NCBI RefSeq assembly: GCF_000373365.1
Contig: NZ_KB891115.1
Span: 55,512-119,511 of the forward strand
Length of the DNA: 64,000 nucleotides
Source of the DNA: Parafrankia discariae
GTDB taxonomy: Bacteria; Actinomycetota; Actinomycetes; Frankiales; Frankiaceae
Reading direction: 5' to 3'
Below, in pieces: positions 50,401 through 58,900 of the stretch. The first letter of the stretch is position 1. Every line of letters begins with the position of its first letter. The translations under genes and the position numbers were made by a program. The notes beneath the pieces are model-generated. The model had not been told where the DNA came from. It worked only from the letters and a program-made list of their open reading frames with translations, and did not search any database.

Positions 50401-51853
50401 CGGGCCGCGCCACCCCGGCCGCCTGATCGGCCACGATGGCGGCGATGGAGTCGTAGGTGATGGCCAGGCCGGCCCGGTCGGCGGCACCGCGGGCGTGGTC
50501 GCGCGCCGCCGCGCTCTCGGCCGCGGCCCGCGCGGCGGCCGCCTGGCTCCTCCCGGCGGTCTCCTGATCGGTATCCGCTCGGGTCCGCGCCTGTCGGGCC
50601 TGCCGGCGGGCGTCCTCGGCGCGCCCGGCCGCGTCCCGGGCGTCCCGGCGCAGCTCGTCGAGCTGGCCGCCGGCCCGGTAGGCCTCGCTGAGTATCAGGC
50701 CCTCGATGCGCGCCTCGAGCCGCTCCCGCTCGCTTTCGGCGGCGGTGACGCGCTCGTCGAGCGCGTCACGTTCCGCCACGACGCGTTCGTACTCCGCCTG
50801 GCTCTCCCGAGCCGTGCGGGTGATGTCGTCCAAAGTGCTGGTGGCGGAGATGAGCCCACCGGCGGCCGCCCGCAGCACCCGGCCCGCGTAGGCACGCTGG
50901 CGGTCGGCGAGCAGCCGGGCAGCCTCCACCTCCTCGTCGAGGCGGCGGATGTTCTCCCGCTGGCGGTCCAGGCGTTCGAACCCCTCGGCGAGCTCGGCGA
51001 TCTCGGCGGTGCCCAGCGGCGGCAGGGCCCGGGAGAGCAGCGTCGACAGCAGGGACGGGTCGAGCCGCTCCGACAGCTTGGGGGTGCGCAGCTGCAGCAT
51101 GGCGGTGATCAGAGCGCTGTAGCGCTGCTCGTTCAGCCCACCGAACAGCGCGGCGCGGACGACCGCCCGGTAGTCCGCCGCGCTGTCGTACACCTGGCCG
51201 GTGTCCCCGAGGTCGGCCGCGAGCCGCTTGCGAGTCAGTGGGGCGTTCGCCTCGTCGACCACGCTCAGCCCACCGGGCTGGCCGATCCGCCGGCTGGTCG
51301 TGAAGTAGTCCGCCGACACCGTGGTCGTGTGCTGGGATGCCTGGAGCCGTGCACCGCAGGTGAACCAGCGCCCACCGTCGCCGTCGGACGCCTCGCCCGA
51401 GCCGGCGGACGCGGCGGCGCGCACGCCCTTCCCGGCGTCCGCGGCCGCGCCGACGTCTATGTCGGCGTGGGCGTCGGTGTCAGTGCCGGTGCCGGTGTCG
51501 GTGTCGGTGTCGGTGTCGAAGCGGAACTCGATCCAGACGTAGCCGACGCGGGTCCGGCCGCTGGCGCCGTCTCCCATCAGGTTCCAGTGCATGGTGCGTT
51601 CCGAACCACCGAACGTCGACAGCCTCCGGGCCTGCAGGTTGGCGTCCAGCAGGTAGGGCAGCAGCAGTTCGAGCGCCTTGGACTTGCCCGTCCCGTTGCG
51701 TCCGCGCAGCAGCAGCCGGCCACGGTGGAAGCCGAAGGTCTCGTCGTAGTACCGCCAGACGTTGACGATCCCGGCGCGGTGCGGCCGCCAGCGTGCGGCT
51801 CGGTCGGCCGGCGTGAGCTGGACCGGGCGGAGGGGTGGGTGAATCACTTCCAC
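47459..51853 (-). CDS. jetC: Wadjet JetC, SMC/MukB-like ATPase (TIGR02680)
   Basis: The 1464-residue SMC-like ATPase starts at GTG 51853, 7 bases after an AGGAGG that overlaps the jetB stop; the open frame continues about 190 codons further upstream only as shadow. Walker A is GRNGTGKS at 51-58, near the start as in SMC heads. Long Arg/Glu/Ala coiled coils follow. The C-terminal head has the signature LSGGEKAIAL and Walker B LILLDEVFVGVD. An unusual Asp/Thr repeat (DTDTDTGTGTDTD, near residues 118-140) sits in the N-terminal head. JetC drives DNA loop extrusion. Confidence 0.92.
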   Translation of the reverse strand: MEVIHPPLRPVQLTPADRAARWRPHRAGIVNVWRYYDETFGFHRGRLLLRGRNGTGKSKALELLLPYLLDANLQARRLSTFGGSERTMHWNLMGDGASGRTRVGYVWIEFRFDTDTDTDTGTGTDTDAHADIDVGAAADAGKGVRAAASAGSGEASDGDGGRWFTCGARLQASQHTTTVSADYFTTSRRIGQPGGLSVVDEANAPLTRKRLAADLGDTGQVYDSAADYRAVVRAALFGGLNEQRYSALITAMLQLRTPKLSERLDPSLLSTLLSRALPPLGTAEIAELAEGFERLDRQRENIRRLDEEVEAARLLADRQRAYAGRVLRAAAGGLISATSTLDDITRTARESQAEYERVVAERDALDERVTAAESERERLEARIEGLILSEAYRAGGQLDELRRDARDAAGRAEDARRQARQARTRADTDQETAGRSQAAAARAAAESAAARDHARGAADRAGLAITYDSIAAIVADQAAGVARPGPVGAGAGQAGMERARMERADAVRPRVLVRAAVDARVRQLRAVRRALGDRESAVIARTGAERRLEHAREALAAATADRDAAAAAYADEVTALGEALARWAAGCTELRFDDPAALLAAVESEPDVLRLVEATAGPLLEAIAARTAELTRDQAERATEHAGHTAERDDLATATELPPAAPPTRTADRTGRPGAPLWRLVSFRDGVDPATQAGVEAALEASGLLDSWVFPTGRLVVAGHDTDLDVDLLPSAPGGGLSTVLEPEPDAAVPADRVRRLIATIAFAAGTPEAAAAMGSASEGTVPEVAAPGPAGVSDLPGASGASGLSGVAGVAGGHPIAVGADGTWRLAALRGSWSKTEPAHIGALARDRARRRRLAELTALISTLDDILAGLDRERGELRARRERIAADRRAQPAHQAVHDARAALDTAEANLGARADLVSRSVEGLREAAAAVSVATRALTAVGAEHGLPTERAALDTVEEAVDIFRRLADDWFDRHQHAVATGAAAVAAAEVAATSREAAQTLAESSAERDGEAERVAAKLAGVEAAIGPGYRQVLDEITGLRNRMGELATARMTMRGSLRTLDARVGELNTQRVVDQERRREAVESRDAQAGGFRRLGISTLAADARLDLRLSPADGVRATLDQARSVAATLGSVPHTVRNIKDAETRLTDALHQCRQILADRAELVVDPDEDIQILTAAVDGIRVGVAHLHDGIRDERDRARTEITEGERDLFDRTLTGNTRRHLADRIRQANALVADMNSRLEKVRTASKIAVQILWRVDPALPAATRQARDLLLRDPTQLGAADRDALHTFLRGRLDDARDKDDTTGWEELLLQVFDYTAWHQFIVRIDRGTEQGWQPLTKKLHGALSGGEKAIALHLPLFAALAAHYQSAPTAPRLILLDEVFVGVDSTNRGQVFELLASLDLDLMITSDHEWCTYRELDGIAIHTLITGDGTDDAVTTARFTWNGQRLTDADGRAL

Positions 51854-51864
51854 GATTCGTCCTC

Positions 51865-53205
51865 CTAGCCCGCCCCGTCGCCCGCCGGGCGGGGCGGCAG
51901 ATTCTCCAGCCGCGAACGGTCCTCGTGATGGACGCGGTAGCGCTCCGCCGCGGGCAGCGCCCGTACCAGGGCCGACCCCGCGGGGTGGCCCGCGTCCACC
52001 GCGGCGAGGCCGAACATGCGCAGTTCGGCGAGCGCGTCCCCGGCGAGCCGCCGGGCACCGTCGTCCGAGCGATACGTCCTGCCCCAGGACGGCAGCCGGT
52101 CGAGCAGTCGTCCCGCCGCGACCGTGAGCTGTTCGGCGGTGAGACCGGCCGGCGCGGCACGCAGCGCGTCGAGCAGTGTCAGCGCGGCTATCTTGGCGGT
52201 GCTTGTGTCGTCGGGGAACCGGCTGTCGGTCGCGAGGCCGTCCGGGTCGACGAGCAGGTAGCCCTCCGCTCGTTCCTCCAGCTCGAACCCGGCCAGCTCG
52301 GCGGCCCGCCGGACCTGCGCCCGGCCGGTCGTGGTGGCGAGGTACGCCAGCTGTGCCTCCGTGAGCTCCGCGCGGTACACGACCGGGTCGTCGACCAGGC
52401 GCCGGATCACGGAGTGACGCAGCCACAGGTTCCGGCGGGCGTCGGAGACCGTCGGCGCCGCGGACGCCGCGTCCCCGTAACGCGGCTCGACGAGCATCCC
52501 GGCGATGAACCGGTCGACATCAATGCCGTCCTCCGTCTCCTTGCCCGCCTCCGTCCCCGTCCCCGCCCCGGCCGGGGCGGTGGCCTCCGTCCCGGCCGGG
52601 GCCACCCGTGACGGCGCGGTCGGTGCGGCGAGCAGGCCCACCAGGCGGGTGGTGTCAACCCGGTACAGCACCTTCGCGTCCTCGGACTGCACGTAGGCGT
52701 CGGTGACACCGTCCACCGCGCTCACCATGCCGAGCTGCTCCAGGTGCTTCAGGGCGTCGACGTACGCCATCCGCTCCGCCCGGACCGCCGGGTCGAACGG
52801 CGGCAGCGCCGCGTCCGCCGCGCAGGCCGCAGAGACCCGGTCGGCCAGCAGCCCGATCGTCGTGACAGGCCCGCCCATCAGCTCCGCGGCGACGACGCAG
52901 AAGAGCACGTACCGGCGACGGTCGAACGGCGCCCGCGTCGACCGGGCCCGCCGCGCCGGGCGGGACGGATCCGGCTCCGAACGGATCTTCACGAGCCGCG
53001 CGTAGCCGGCCCGCGGTTCGACCAGGACCTGCCAGCCGCAGTAGTAGTCGAACCAGTCGCGGATCGGCCCGCGCCGGCGCCGCACGACCGCGAACCCCTC
53101 CGGGCTGCCGGTGGACGTCAGCAGCGGACTGCCGAGCAGCAGCCGGATTCCGCGCGCGACGTCCTCCCTCTCGTCCCGGACGTGCTGGTTCGCCGACGAG
53201 CTCAT
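51865..53205 (-). CDS. jetB: Wadjet JetB (TIGR02678; DUF2398)
   Basis: ATG 53205 overlaps the jetA stop (ATGA). The 446-residue protein matches TIGR02678: DVARGIRLLLGSPLL, YCGWQVLVEPRAGYARLVKI and YVLFCVVAAELMG, with the RYGDAASA and LWLRHSVIRRLVDDPVVYRA segments further on. It is the MukE-like kite subunit bridging JetA and JetC. An Ala/Gly/Glu spacer (about residues 200-225) is inserted. It is separated from jetC by 11 bases. Confidence 0.9.
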   Translation of the reverse strand: MSSSANQHVRDEREDVARGIRLLLGSPLLTSTGSPEGFAVVRRRRGPIRDWFDYYCGWQVLVEPRAGYARLVKIRSEPDPSRPARRARSTRAPFDRRRYVLFCVVAAELMGGPVTTIGLLADRVSAACAADAALPPFDPAVRAERMAYVDALKHLEQLGMVSAVDGVTDAYVQSEDAKVLYRVDTTRLVGLLAAPTAPSRVAPAGTEATAPAGAGTGTEAGKETEDGIDVDRFIAGMLVEPRYGDAASAAPTVSDARRNLWLRHSVIRRLVDDPVVYRAELTEAQLAYLATTTGRAQVRRAAELAGFELEERAEGYLLVDPDGLATDSRFPDDTSTAKIAALTLLDALRAAPAGLTAEQLTVAAGRLLDRLPSWGRTYRSDDGARRLAGDALAELRMFGLAAVDAGHPAGSALVRALPAAERYRVHHEDRSRLENLPPRPAGDGAG

Positions 53206-54875
53206 CGTCCGGCGCTGGATCCGGGCGCGACCGGAGTCAGGATCGGAGATCCGGCCGGCGCGCTCCGTGCCGGCGGCGCAGGCGGCGGGGGCAGCCCAGG
53301 CGGCACGGGCGGCACGGGCGGCACGGGCACACTCACGATCGAGGGCTGGATGCCGCGGGCCACCGGCCGGCCGAGGAGCGCGATGTCGACAATGTGATCA
53401 GGCGCGGTGAGGACACCGCGGGGCGTGCGGATCACCGCCAGCCGGCCGTCGCCGGTCGGCCGGGCCACGATCTCCACCTGTCCGTCGGAGGTCGTCGCGC
53501 GCCGCGCCCCCGAGCTGTCGACCGGCCCGTCGAGCGCCTGGCCCAGCAGGTCCAGCAGGCGGGCGAGCGCCTCATGATCCAGCGTGCCCAACGCCGACAG
53601 CCGGACCGGGCCGTCAGTACGCAGCCGCGCCCACACGGCTTCCAGCTCGGCCCGTTCGCGCCGAGCCCGTTCCTCCCGCTCGCGGCGGACCGCGGCGACG
53701 TCGCGGACCCGGCCCGTCCGGCTGAAACGCTCGGCCCGGCCGCCGCGCCGCAGCAGTGTGGACACCTCGACGGACGGCGCCGCCGCCCAGCTCATCCCGA
53801 CGGGGATCAGTTCCGGGTCGGTGTGGCGCAGGTGGGCGTGGCGGGCCGGGGTCAGCCCGAAGGCGGCGCCCCACAGCCGGTGCAGATCGTCCTCGGCGGG
53901 GGCGGCTGCGAACACGCGGGCGAGCACCTGGAAGTCACGCGCCGCGCTCGACGAACGCCGCCGCGACTCTCCGATGCGTTCCAGGGTCGCGAGCAGGGCG
54001 ACGATCGCGCGCCGTGCCACCGTGTGCAGCTCGTCCGCCCGCGGCCGGGCGCCGTCACCCGGGTCGAACCACAGCCGCAGCCCTTCCCAGCGCAGCCGGC
54101 GATGCTCCAGCCAGGCCGGCACCGGGTCCTGCGCGCCCATCGGCGACAGCTCGGCGCCGAGCAGCGCCCGCCGCCGCAAGGTGGCGACGCCCAGCGACTC
54201 GACCCGCCGGATCGCGTCCCGGATGGCCCGCGACCGGTGGTCGAGGTCGGTCACGAACTCCTGCAGGTAGGTCACCGTCGCCCGTTTCACCTCATGGAAG
54301 GTGTCGAGGTCGGCGTTCTCCGCGCGCAGCAGCCGCTGCAGCTCGCCGTTGAACTGCTTGGTGTTCGACCGCAGTGCCTCCAGGTGGCTCTCCAGCTCGC
54401 TGAGCGTGGTGAAAACCCGACGGTCCGCGGACGTCGGCTCGAGCAGCAGGCCGTACAGGGCGTCGAGCCGGTCCGTGATGGCGTCCAGAACGGCGGTCTG
54501 CAGAGCTCCCGCCGACGCGAGCACCTCCAGGGCGTGCTGGACACCGGCGAACGCGGCCTCCCCGCGCCGGGTCAGCGAGTAATGCAGGTTGCCGCGCTCG
54601 TACTCGGCGGCGGTGGAGTAGTCCGCGCTGTGGTTCTGGATGACGTCGAGCAGCTGCCACTTACCCAGCTGCGCCAGCGCCCGGCCGAGCTCGTCCGGGT
54701 CGAGGTCGCGGAAGAACCCGACGGAGGCCAGCCGCCCGTCGATGTCGTCGAGCCCGAGGGCGGTCTCCAGTCGCTCGTTGGCGTCGCCGAACACGTGCAG
54801 AATCGCGGTGTACAGATCAGCGTTCTGCTCGGTCGCGAAGCGGAACATCTCCGGCGGCACGCGACGCGCGGCCAT
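53202..54875 (-). CDS. jetA: Wadjet JetA (TIGR02677; DUF2397)
   Basis: First gene of the type II Wadjet operon. ATG 54875 begins MAARRVPPEMFRFATEQNAD, typical of the family. The 557-residue protein corresponds to a MukF-like kleisin; helices include LETALGLDDIDGRLASVGFF, FNGELQRLLRAENADLDTF and FDPGDGARPRADELH. The C-terminal 60 residues are a Pro-rich tail (VPVPPVPPVPPGLPPPP), which looks unconserved. The operon order A-B-C-D with stop-start overlaps is complete, so the anti-plasmid system appears functional. Confidence 0.9.
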   Translation of the reverse strand: MAARRVPPEMFRFATEQNADLYTAILHVFGDANERLETALGLDDIDGRLASVGFFRDLDPDELGRALAQLGKWQLLDVIQNHSADYSTAAEYERGNLHYSLTRRGEAAFAGVQHALEVLASAGALQTAVLDAITDRLDALYGLLLEPTSADRRVFTTLSELESHLEALRSNTKQFNGELQRLLRAENADLDTFHEVKRATVTYLQEFVTDLDHRSRAIRDAIRRVESLGVATLRRRALLGAELSPMGAQDPVPAWLEHRRLRWEGLRLWFDPGDGARPRADELHTVARRAIVALLATLERIGESRRRSSSAARDFQVLARVFAAAPAEDDLHRLWGAAFGLTPARHAHLRHTDPELIPVGMSWAAAPSVEVSTLLRRGGRAERFSRTGRVRDVAAVRREREERARRERAELEAVWARLRTDGPVRLSALGTLDHEALARLLDLLGQALDGPVDSSGARRATTSDGQVEIVARPTGDGRLAVIRTPRGVLTAPDHIVDIALLGRPVARGIQPSIVSVPVPPVPPVPPGLPPPPAPPARSAPAGSPILTPVAPGSSAGR

Positions 54876-55031
54876 CGACGCCTCCCCGCACTCGCGCACT
54901 CCCGCGAGAACTCCGCGAATCCGGCAGCCTTGGTGATCGGCCGCCCGTCTCAGTGTAGGCAGACGACATCCTGGGCCGGACCAGGGTGGTGCGGTGGGTA
55001 CGGAGCAGATCCGCATGAGGGCGAACGGCGG

Positions 55032-55380
55032 TCAGGCAGTCGACTCGGCGGGTGCCGCGCGGACACGCGGGATGACATCGTCGCCGAAGCGCCGGATCTG
55101 ATCGACGGTTTCGGTCCGGGGCACGAGGTTGATGGTGTCGAAACGTTCGTCGGCGGCGAACTCGGTGATGATCCGGGGCCGGGGCCGGGGCCGGGGCCGG
55201 GGCCGGGGCCGGGCCGCCGGCGGCGTCGGTGAGCGGGTAGTGGCCGCCGGACACGCTCACCACCCCGTCGGACGTCCACAACGCCCGCATCGTGTCGATG
55301 GCCTCGCTCGTCGCCGCGACGGTCTGACCGGGGGTAGTGAGCAGGAGCATACCGCCCGAGCGGGCATCAACCCAGAGCAT
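55032..55380 (-). pseudogene. LLM-class flavin oxidoreductase relic with GGGGCC expansion
   Basis: The first part (ATG 55380: EAIDTMRALWTSDGVVSVSG, then GHYPLTDAAGG) and the last part (RIITEFAADERFDTINLVPR, then QIRRFGDDVIPRVR, TGA 55032) are C-terminal pieces of an F420/FMN-dependent luciferase-like oxidoreductase. They are in different frames, joined by a Pro/Ala-coding GGGGCC repeat. The TIM-barrel N-terminal two-thirds is absent. It follows the aldehyde dehydrogenase on the same strand with overlap, consistent with a decayed operon partner. Confidence 0.7.
55175..55210. repeat. GGGGCC hexanucleotide repeat, six copies
   Basis: Six perfect tandem GGGGCC units followed by gggcc. The plus strand has regularly spaced four-G runs that could form a G-quadruplex. 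It lies exactly at the frame break of the LLM relic, so slippage here may have caused the break. Confidence 0.9.
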
Positions 55381-56791
55381 CGGTGATCGGCGCGTCCGTC
55401 CCCATCGTCACGATCAGCTTCCGGTTGGCGAACTCCTTGATGCCGAGGTGGGACAGCTCCCGGCCGTAGCCGGACCGCTTGATGCCGCCGAAGGGCAGTT
55501 CCGGCTCGGATGACGTCGGATGGTTAATCCACACCATGCCGCTCTCGATCCGACTGGCGACTGCACGCGCCCGGGAGATGTCGCCGCTGAACACCGCGCC
55601 GCCGAGACCGTAAGGCGAGTCGTTCGCCAAGGAGACCGCCTCGTCATCGTCTTGTACCCGATAGACGACCGCGATCGGTCCGAACAGCTCCTCGCGAAAG
55701 GCGCGCATCTTCGGCGTCACGCCGACGAGGACCGTGGGTTGCACGAACGCTCCGGGGCGGTCGACGTGCCCGCCGCCGACGACCGCGGTCGCTCCCTCGT
55801 CCAGCGCGTCGCGGACCTGGTCCACCAGCGTCTGGGCGGCCTGCTCGGAGCACACCGGTGCCAGCGTGGTGGCCTCGTCAACGGGGTCACCCGGAACCAG
55901 CTCGCGCATCCGTTCGGCCAGCGCGGTCACGAACCGGTCGAATACCTCGGATATCACGATCATCCGCTTGGCGCTCACGCAGCTTTGCCCCATGTTGTGC
56001 AGGCGGCCGACCAGGGCAGCTTCGACGGTGCGGTCAAGGTTGTTGTCATCGAGCACGATGAACGGGTCGCTGCCGCCCAGCTCGAGGACGCTCTTCTTCA
56101 CGTTTCGGCCGGCGGTCTCACCGACGCTGACGCCGGCCCGGTCGCTTCCGGTCAGCGAGGCGCCCCGAACGACATCCGACTCGATCACCCGGTAGACCTC
56201 GCGGCCGGGAACCAGGAGGTTTGTGTACACACCTCGCGGCACGCCCGCGTCGGCGAACAGCTGCTCGACGGCTAGCGCCGACTGCGGCGTATTACTTGCG
56301 GGCTTCAGCAGAACGGTGTTCCCCAACACCAGGTTGGGCGCCGCGAACCGGACTGTCTGGTAAACCGGGAAGTTCCAGGGCTGAACACCAAGGATCACCC
56401 CCAGTGGATCATTGACGATGGCGGCCGAACCGTCCCTGAAATCCAACGGCTCGTCGGCGAGCAGCACGGGGGCCTTGTCGGCGTAGTACTGCAGGATCCG
56501 CGCGGAAAGGTCAATCTCGGCGCGGCTGTGCCGGATGAGCTTGCCCATCTCAAGAGTCACCAGCCGGGCCAGGTGCTCGCTGCGCTCACGCATCAGCTGC
56601 GCGGCTCGACCGACCAGCGTGGCCCGTTCGTCAACGCTGGTACCGCGCCAGGACTGGAATGCCTGATGTGCCTCTCGGACCGCGTGGTCGACGGCCTGCT
56701 CGCGCATGGGAGAGAATTCACGCATAATTTCGTTATTATATGGGTTGATGCTGGCGATTGGACTATGTCGGACGGCAGAAGACGTAGGCAT
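55367..56791 (-). CDS. NAD(P)-dependent aldehyde dehydrogenase (succinate-semialdehyde type)
   Basis: ATG 56791 follows GAGGGGGGAA; an upstream 17-codon extension is unlikely. The 474-residue enzyme has PWNFPVYQ, the LELGGSDPF glutamate and catalytic C271 in GQSCVSAKR, and ends with ELPFGGIKRSGYGRELSHLG. Motif order and length match class 3-like bacterial SSDH (GabD2-type). It oxidises an aldehyde to the acid; the physiological substrate is not fixed by sequence. It is divergent from the thioredoxin reductase across a 395-base gap. Confidence 0.9.
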   Translation of the reverse strand: MPTSSAVRHSPIASINPYNNEIMREFSPMREQAVDHAVREAHQAFQSWRGTSVDERATLVGRAAQLMRERSEHLARLVTLEMGKLIRHSRAEIDLSARILQYYADKAPVLLADEPLDFRDGSAAIVNDPLGVILGVQPWNFPVYQTVRFAAPNLVLGNTVLLKPASNTPQSALAVEQLFADAGVPRGVYTNLLVPGREVYRVIESDVVRGASLTGSDRAGVSVGETAGRNVKKSVLELGGSDPFIVLDDNNLDRTVEAALVGRLHNMGQSCVSAKRMIVISEVFDRFVTALAERMRELVPGDPVDEATTLAPVCSEQAAQTLVDQVRDALDEGATAVVGGGHVDRPGAFVQPTVLVGVTPKMRAFREELFGPIAVVYRVQDDDEAVSLANDSPYGLGGAVFSGDISRARAVASRIESGMVWINHPTSSEPELPFGGIKRSGYGRELSHLGIKEFANRKLIVTMGTDAPITDALG

Positions 56792-57186
56792 GGACTGTTC
56801 CCCCCTCGACGTTCCGGACACATACGTCCTTACCGCGAACACCGGACAAAGTCGAATGTGTACCTCAGCATGACCTAGCCTGGTTTACCCGGTGGTCTTG
56901 GTGGTATTCCGCCAGGACGTAGCCAGCCGACGTGTACGGGTCGATGAAGCGGGTAGCCCAGCCAGTATTTGGGGCTTCGAGTCTGGTGCGGTCGGTCTGA
57001 CGCGAGGCGCGGTGTCCGTCGTCGCCCACGTGTGCTGTCTGGCCGGATTCGGATTACTGCCGAGATGCGGTGATGGATGTCGCGGACTGCGGAGGTCCGG
57101 CAGCGGCCCGGCGGGCAGGGACCGAGGACGGCCGCGGGCGCCGGCTCCCGAGACCGCCCCGCGGCGCACCCGGATCGGAGAAGTTC
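56792..57186. promoter_or_regulatory. Divergent promoter region, ALDH / thioredoxin-reductase fusion
   Basis: This 395-base gap contains an AT-rich segment near the ALDH start side (taatttcgttattatatggg just inside the gene, aatgtgtacctcagcatgac at 56855) and the GGAGAAG ribosome site for the ATG at 57187. I cannot fix the promoter elements. No extra gene is supported. Confidence 0.35.
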
Positions 57187-58890
57187 ATGACGATTACGGA
57201 CACAGCCGGAGTCACCGAGTCTCCAGACAGCTACGGCGCGTACCCGCGGCTGTCGACCGCCCAGATCGAGACCCTCGCGACCCGAGGTGACCGCCAAGAC
57301 GCCGCGCCCGGCGAAGTGCTGATCCGGGAGGGTGAACCGAGCGATCGGTTCGTGGTCATCCTGCGGGGTTCGGTGCAGGTGATCACGGGTTACGGCAGCG
57401 ACGAGCCCCAGCGGCTCCTCGTCCACGGAACTGGGCGCTTCCTCGGTGAGCTCGGCCTCCTGGCCGGGCAGCCGTCTTTCTACACCGCCGTCGCCGGCGA
57501 GGGCACCGAGATCCTCATCGTCCCAGTGGAGCAGCTTGCGGAACTCCTGCAGTGCGACGCCCGACTCGGCGACCTGATCGTGCGGGCCTTCTTCATCCGG
57601 CGAGAGATACTCATCGGCCTCGATGCGGGTTTCCGGATTATTGGCTCCCGCTACAGCCCGGACACCCGACGGCTGCGCGAGTTCGCCGCCCGAAACCGCC
57701 TGCCACACCGGTACGTCGACCTCGAGGAGGACACCGACGCGGAGGAGGCCCTGCGCGCTCTCGGCCTGACCCCCGAGGACACACCCGTCGTGATCTGGCG
57801 GGATGGAAAAGTCCTGCGCAACCCGAGCAACGCGAGACTGGCGCAGGCGATCGGGCTGACGACCCCGCGCCCGGACGGTGGCGTTCGGGATCTGCTCGTG
57901 ATCGGAGCCGGACCAGCCGGGCTCGCCGCTGCCGTCTACGGTGCCGCGGACGGCCTGACCACCACCGCGTTCGACGCGACCGCCACCGGAGGCCAGGCGG
58001 CAACGTCCTCCCGGATCGAGAACTACCTCGGCTTTCCCGCCGGGATCTCGGGGGCGGAACTCGCCGAGCGGGCCGCCATCCAGGCCCGCCGGTTCGGTGC
58101 TGAGATCAACCTGCCGGCCGAGGCCGTGTCGCTGGTACCGGACGGCGAGCTGCAGGCCGCGTCGCTGAATCTCGACGGCCAGCAGGTTGAGATCGTCAGC
58201 AGGACCGTCGTCGTCGCCACCGGCGCCCGCTACCGCGAACTGGACGTGCCCGGTATCAGCGAGTTCGCGGCAGCCAGCGTGTGCTACGCGGCCACCTTCA
58301 TGGAAGCCCGACAGTGCGCCCGTCATCCCGTCGCCGTCGTGGGCGGCGGCAACTCGGCCGGGCAGGCCGCCGTGTTTCTCGCGGAGGTTGCGCCGCGCGT
58401 ATACCTGCTGGCCCGCGAACACGATCTCCGCCAGAAGATGTCGAGGTACCTGGTGGACCGGATCAGCCGTCATCCGCGGATCGTCGTCCGCACCCATACC
58501 CGCCTACAGCGCGCCGAGGGAAACGGCGGCCTGGAAGCGCTCGTCACTGAGGACCTCCACTCCGGCGAACAGGAGTCGATACCCGTCCACATGCTCTTCG
58601 TCTTCATCGGCGCACGGCCCCACACCGACTGGCTGGGCGACATTGTCGCGCTGGACGCCGACGGATTCGTCCTGACCGGAACCGACGCCGTCTCGGCCCC
58701 CCGGGGCGACCGCTCGCGACGTCCGGGCCGCCCGCCACACCGTCTGGAAACCAGCCGACCGGGGGTGTTCGCCGCCGGAGACGTCCGTCACGGCGCCACC
58801 CGAAGGGTCGGCTCCGCCGTCGGCGACGGCGCCGCCGCCGTTCAGATGCTTCACGACCACCTGCAGCGGACCGGAAGCGCGGCGCGCTGA
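57187..58890 (+). CDS. Cyclic-nucleotide-binding / glutaredoxin-like / thioredoxin reductase fusion
   Basis: ATG 57187 follows GGAGAAG. The 567-residue protein has three parts. Residues 18-140 are a cNMP-binding domain (LIREGEPSDRFVVILRGSVQ, then FLGELGLLAGQ). Residues 150-225 are glutaredoxin-like (FRIIGSRYSPDTRRLREFAA, CxxC replaced by SRYS). From 238 on is an FAD thioredoxin-reductase fold: VIGAGPAGLAAAVYG for FAD, VVGGGNSAGQAAVFL for NAD(P), and FAAGDVRHG at the end. The usual redox CxxC of thioredoxin reductase is absent (ASVCYAATFMEA). The family occurs widely in actinobacteria; the electron acceptor is uncertain. It probably responds to the same signals as the histidine kinase at 39252. 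Confidence 0.87.
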   Translation: MTITDTAGVTESPDSYGAYPRLSTAQIETLATRGDRQDAAPGEVLIREGEPSDRFVVILRGSVQVITGYGSDEPQRLLVHGTGRFLGELGLLAGQPSFYTAVAGEGTEILIVPVEQLAELLQCDARLGDLIVRAFFIRREILIGLDAGFRIIGSRYSPDTRRLREFAARNRLPHRYVDLEEDTDAEEALRALGLTPEDTPVVIWRDGKVLRNPSNARLAQAIGLTTPRPDGGVRDLLVIGAGPAGLAAAVYGAADGLTTTAFDATATGGQAATSSRIENYLGFPAGISGAELAERAAIQARRFGAEINLPAEAVSLVPDGELQAASLNLDGQQVEIVSRTVVVATGARYRELDVPGISEFAAASVCYAATFMEARQCARHPVAVVGGGNSAGQAAVFLAEVAPRVYLLAREHDLRQKMSRYLVDRISRHPRIVVRTHTRLQRAEGNGGLEALVTEDLHSGEQESIPVHMLFVFIGARPHTDWLGDIVALDADGFVLTGTDAVSAPRGDRSRRPGRPPHRLETSRPGVFAAGDVRHGATRRVGSAVGDGAAAVQMLHDHLQRTGSAAR

Positions 58891-58900
58891 TGACAGGTCT

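Noticed and set aside
47450-51868. 1472-codon plus-strand frame
   Set aside because: Antisense of jetC; no recognisable domain.
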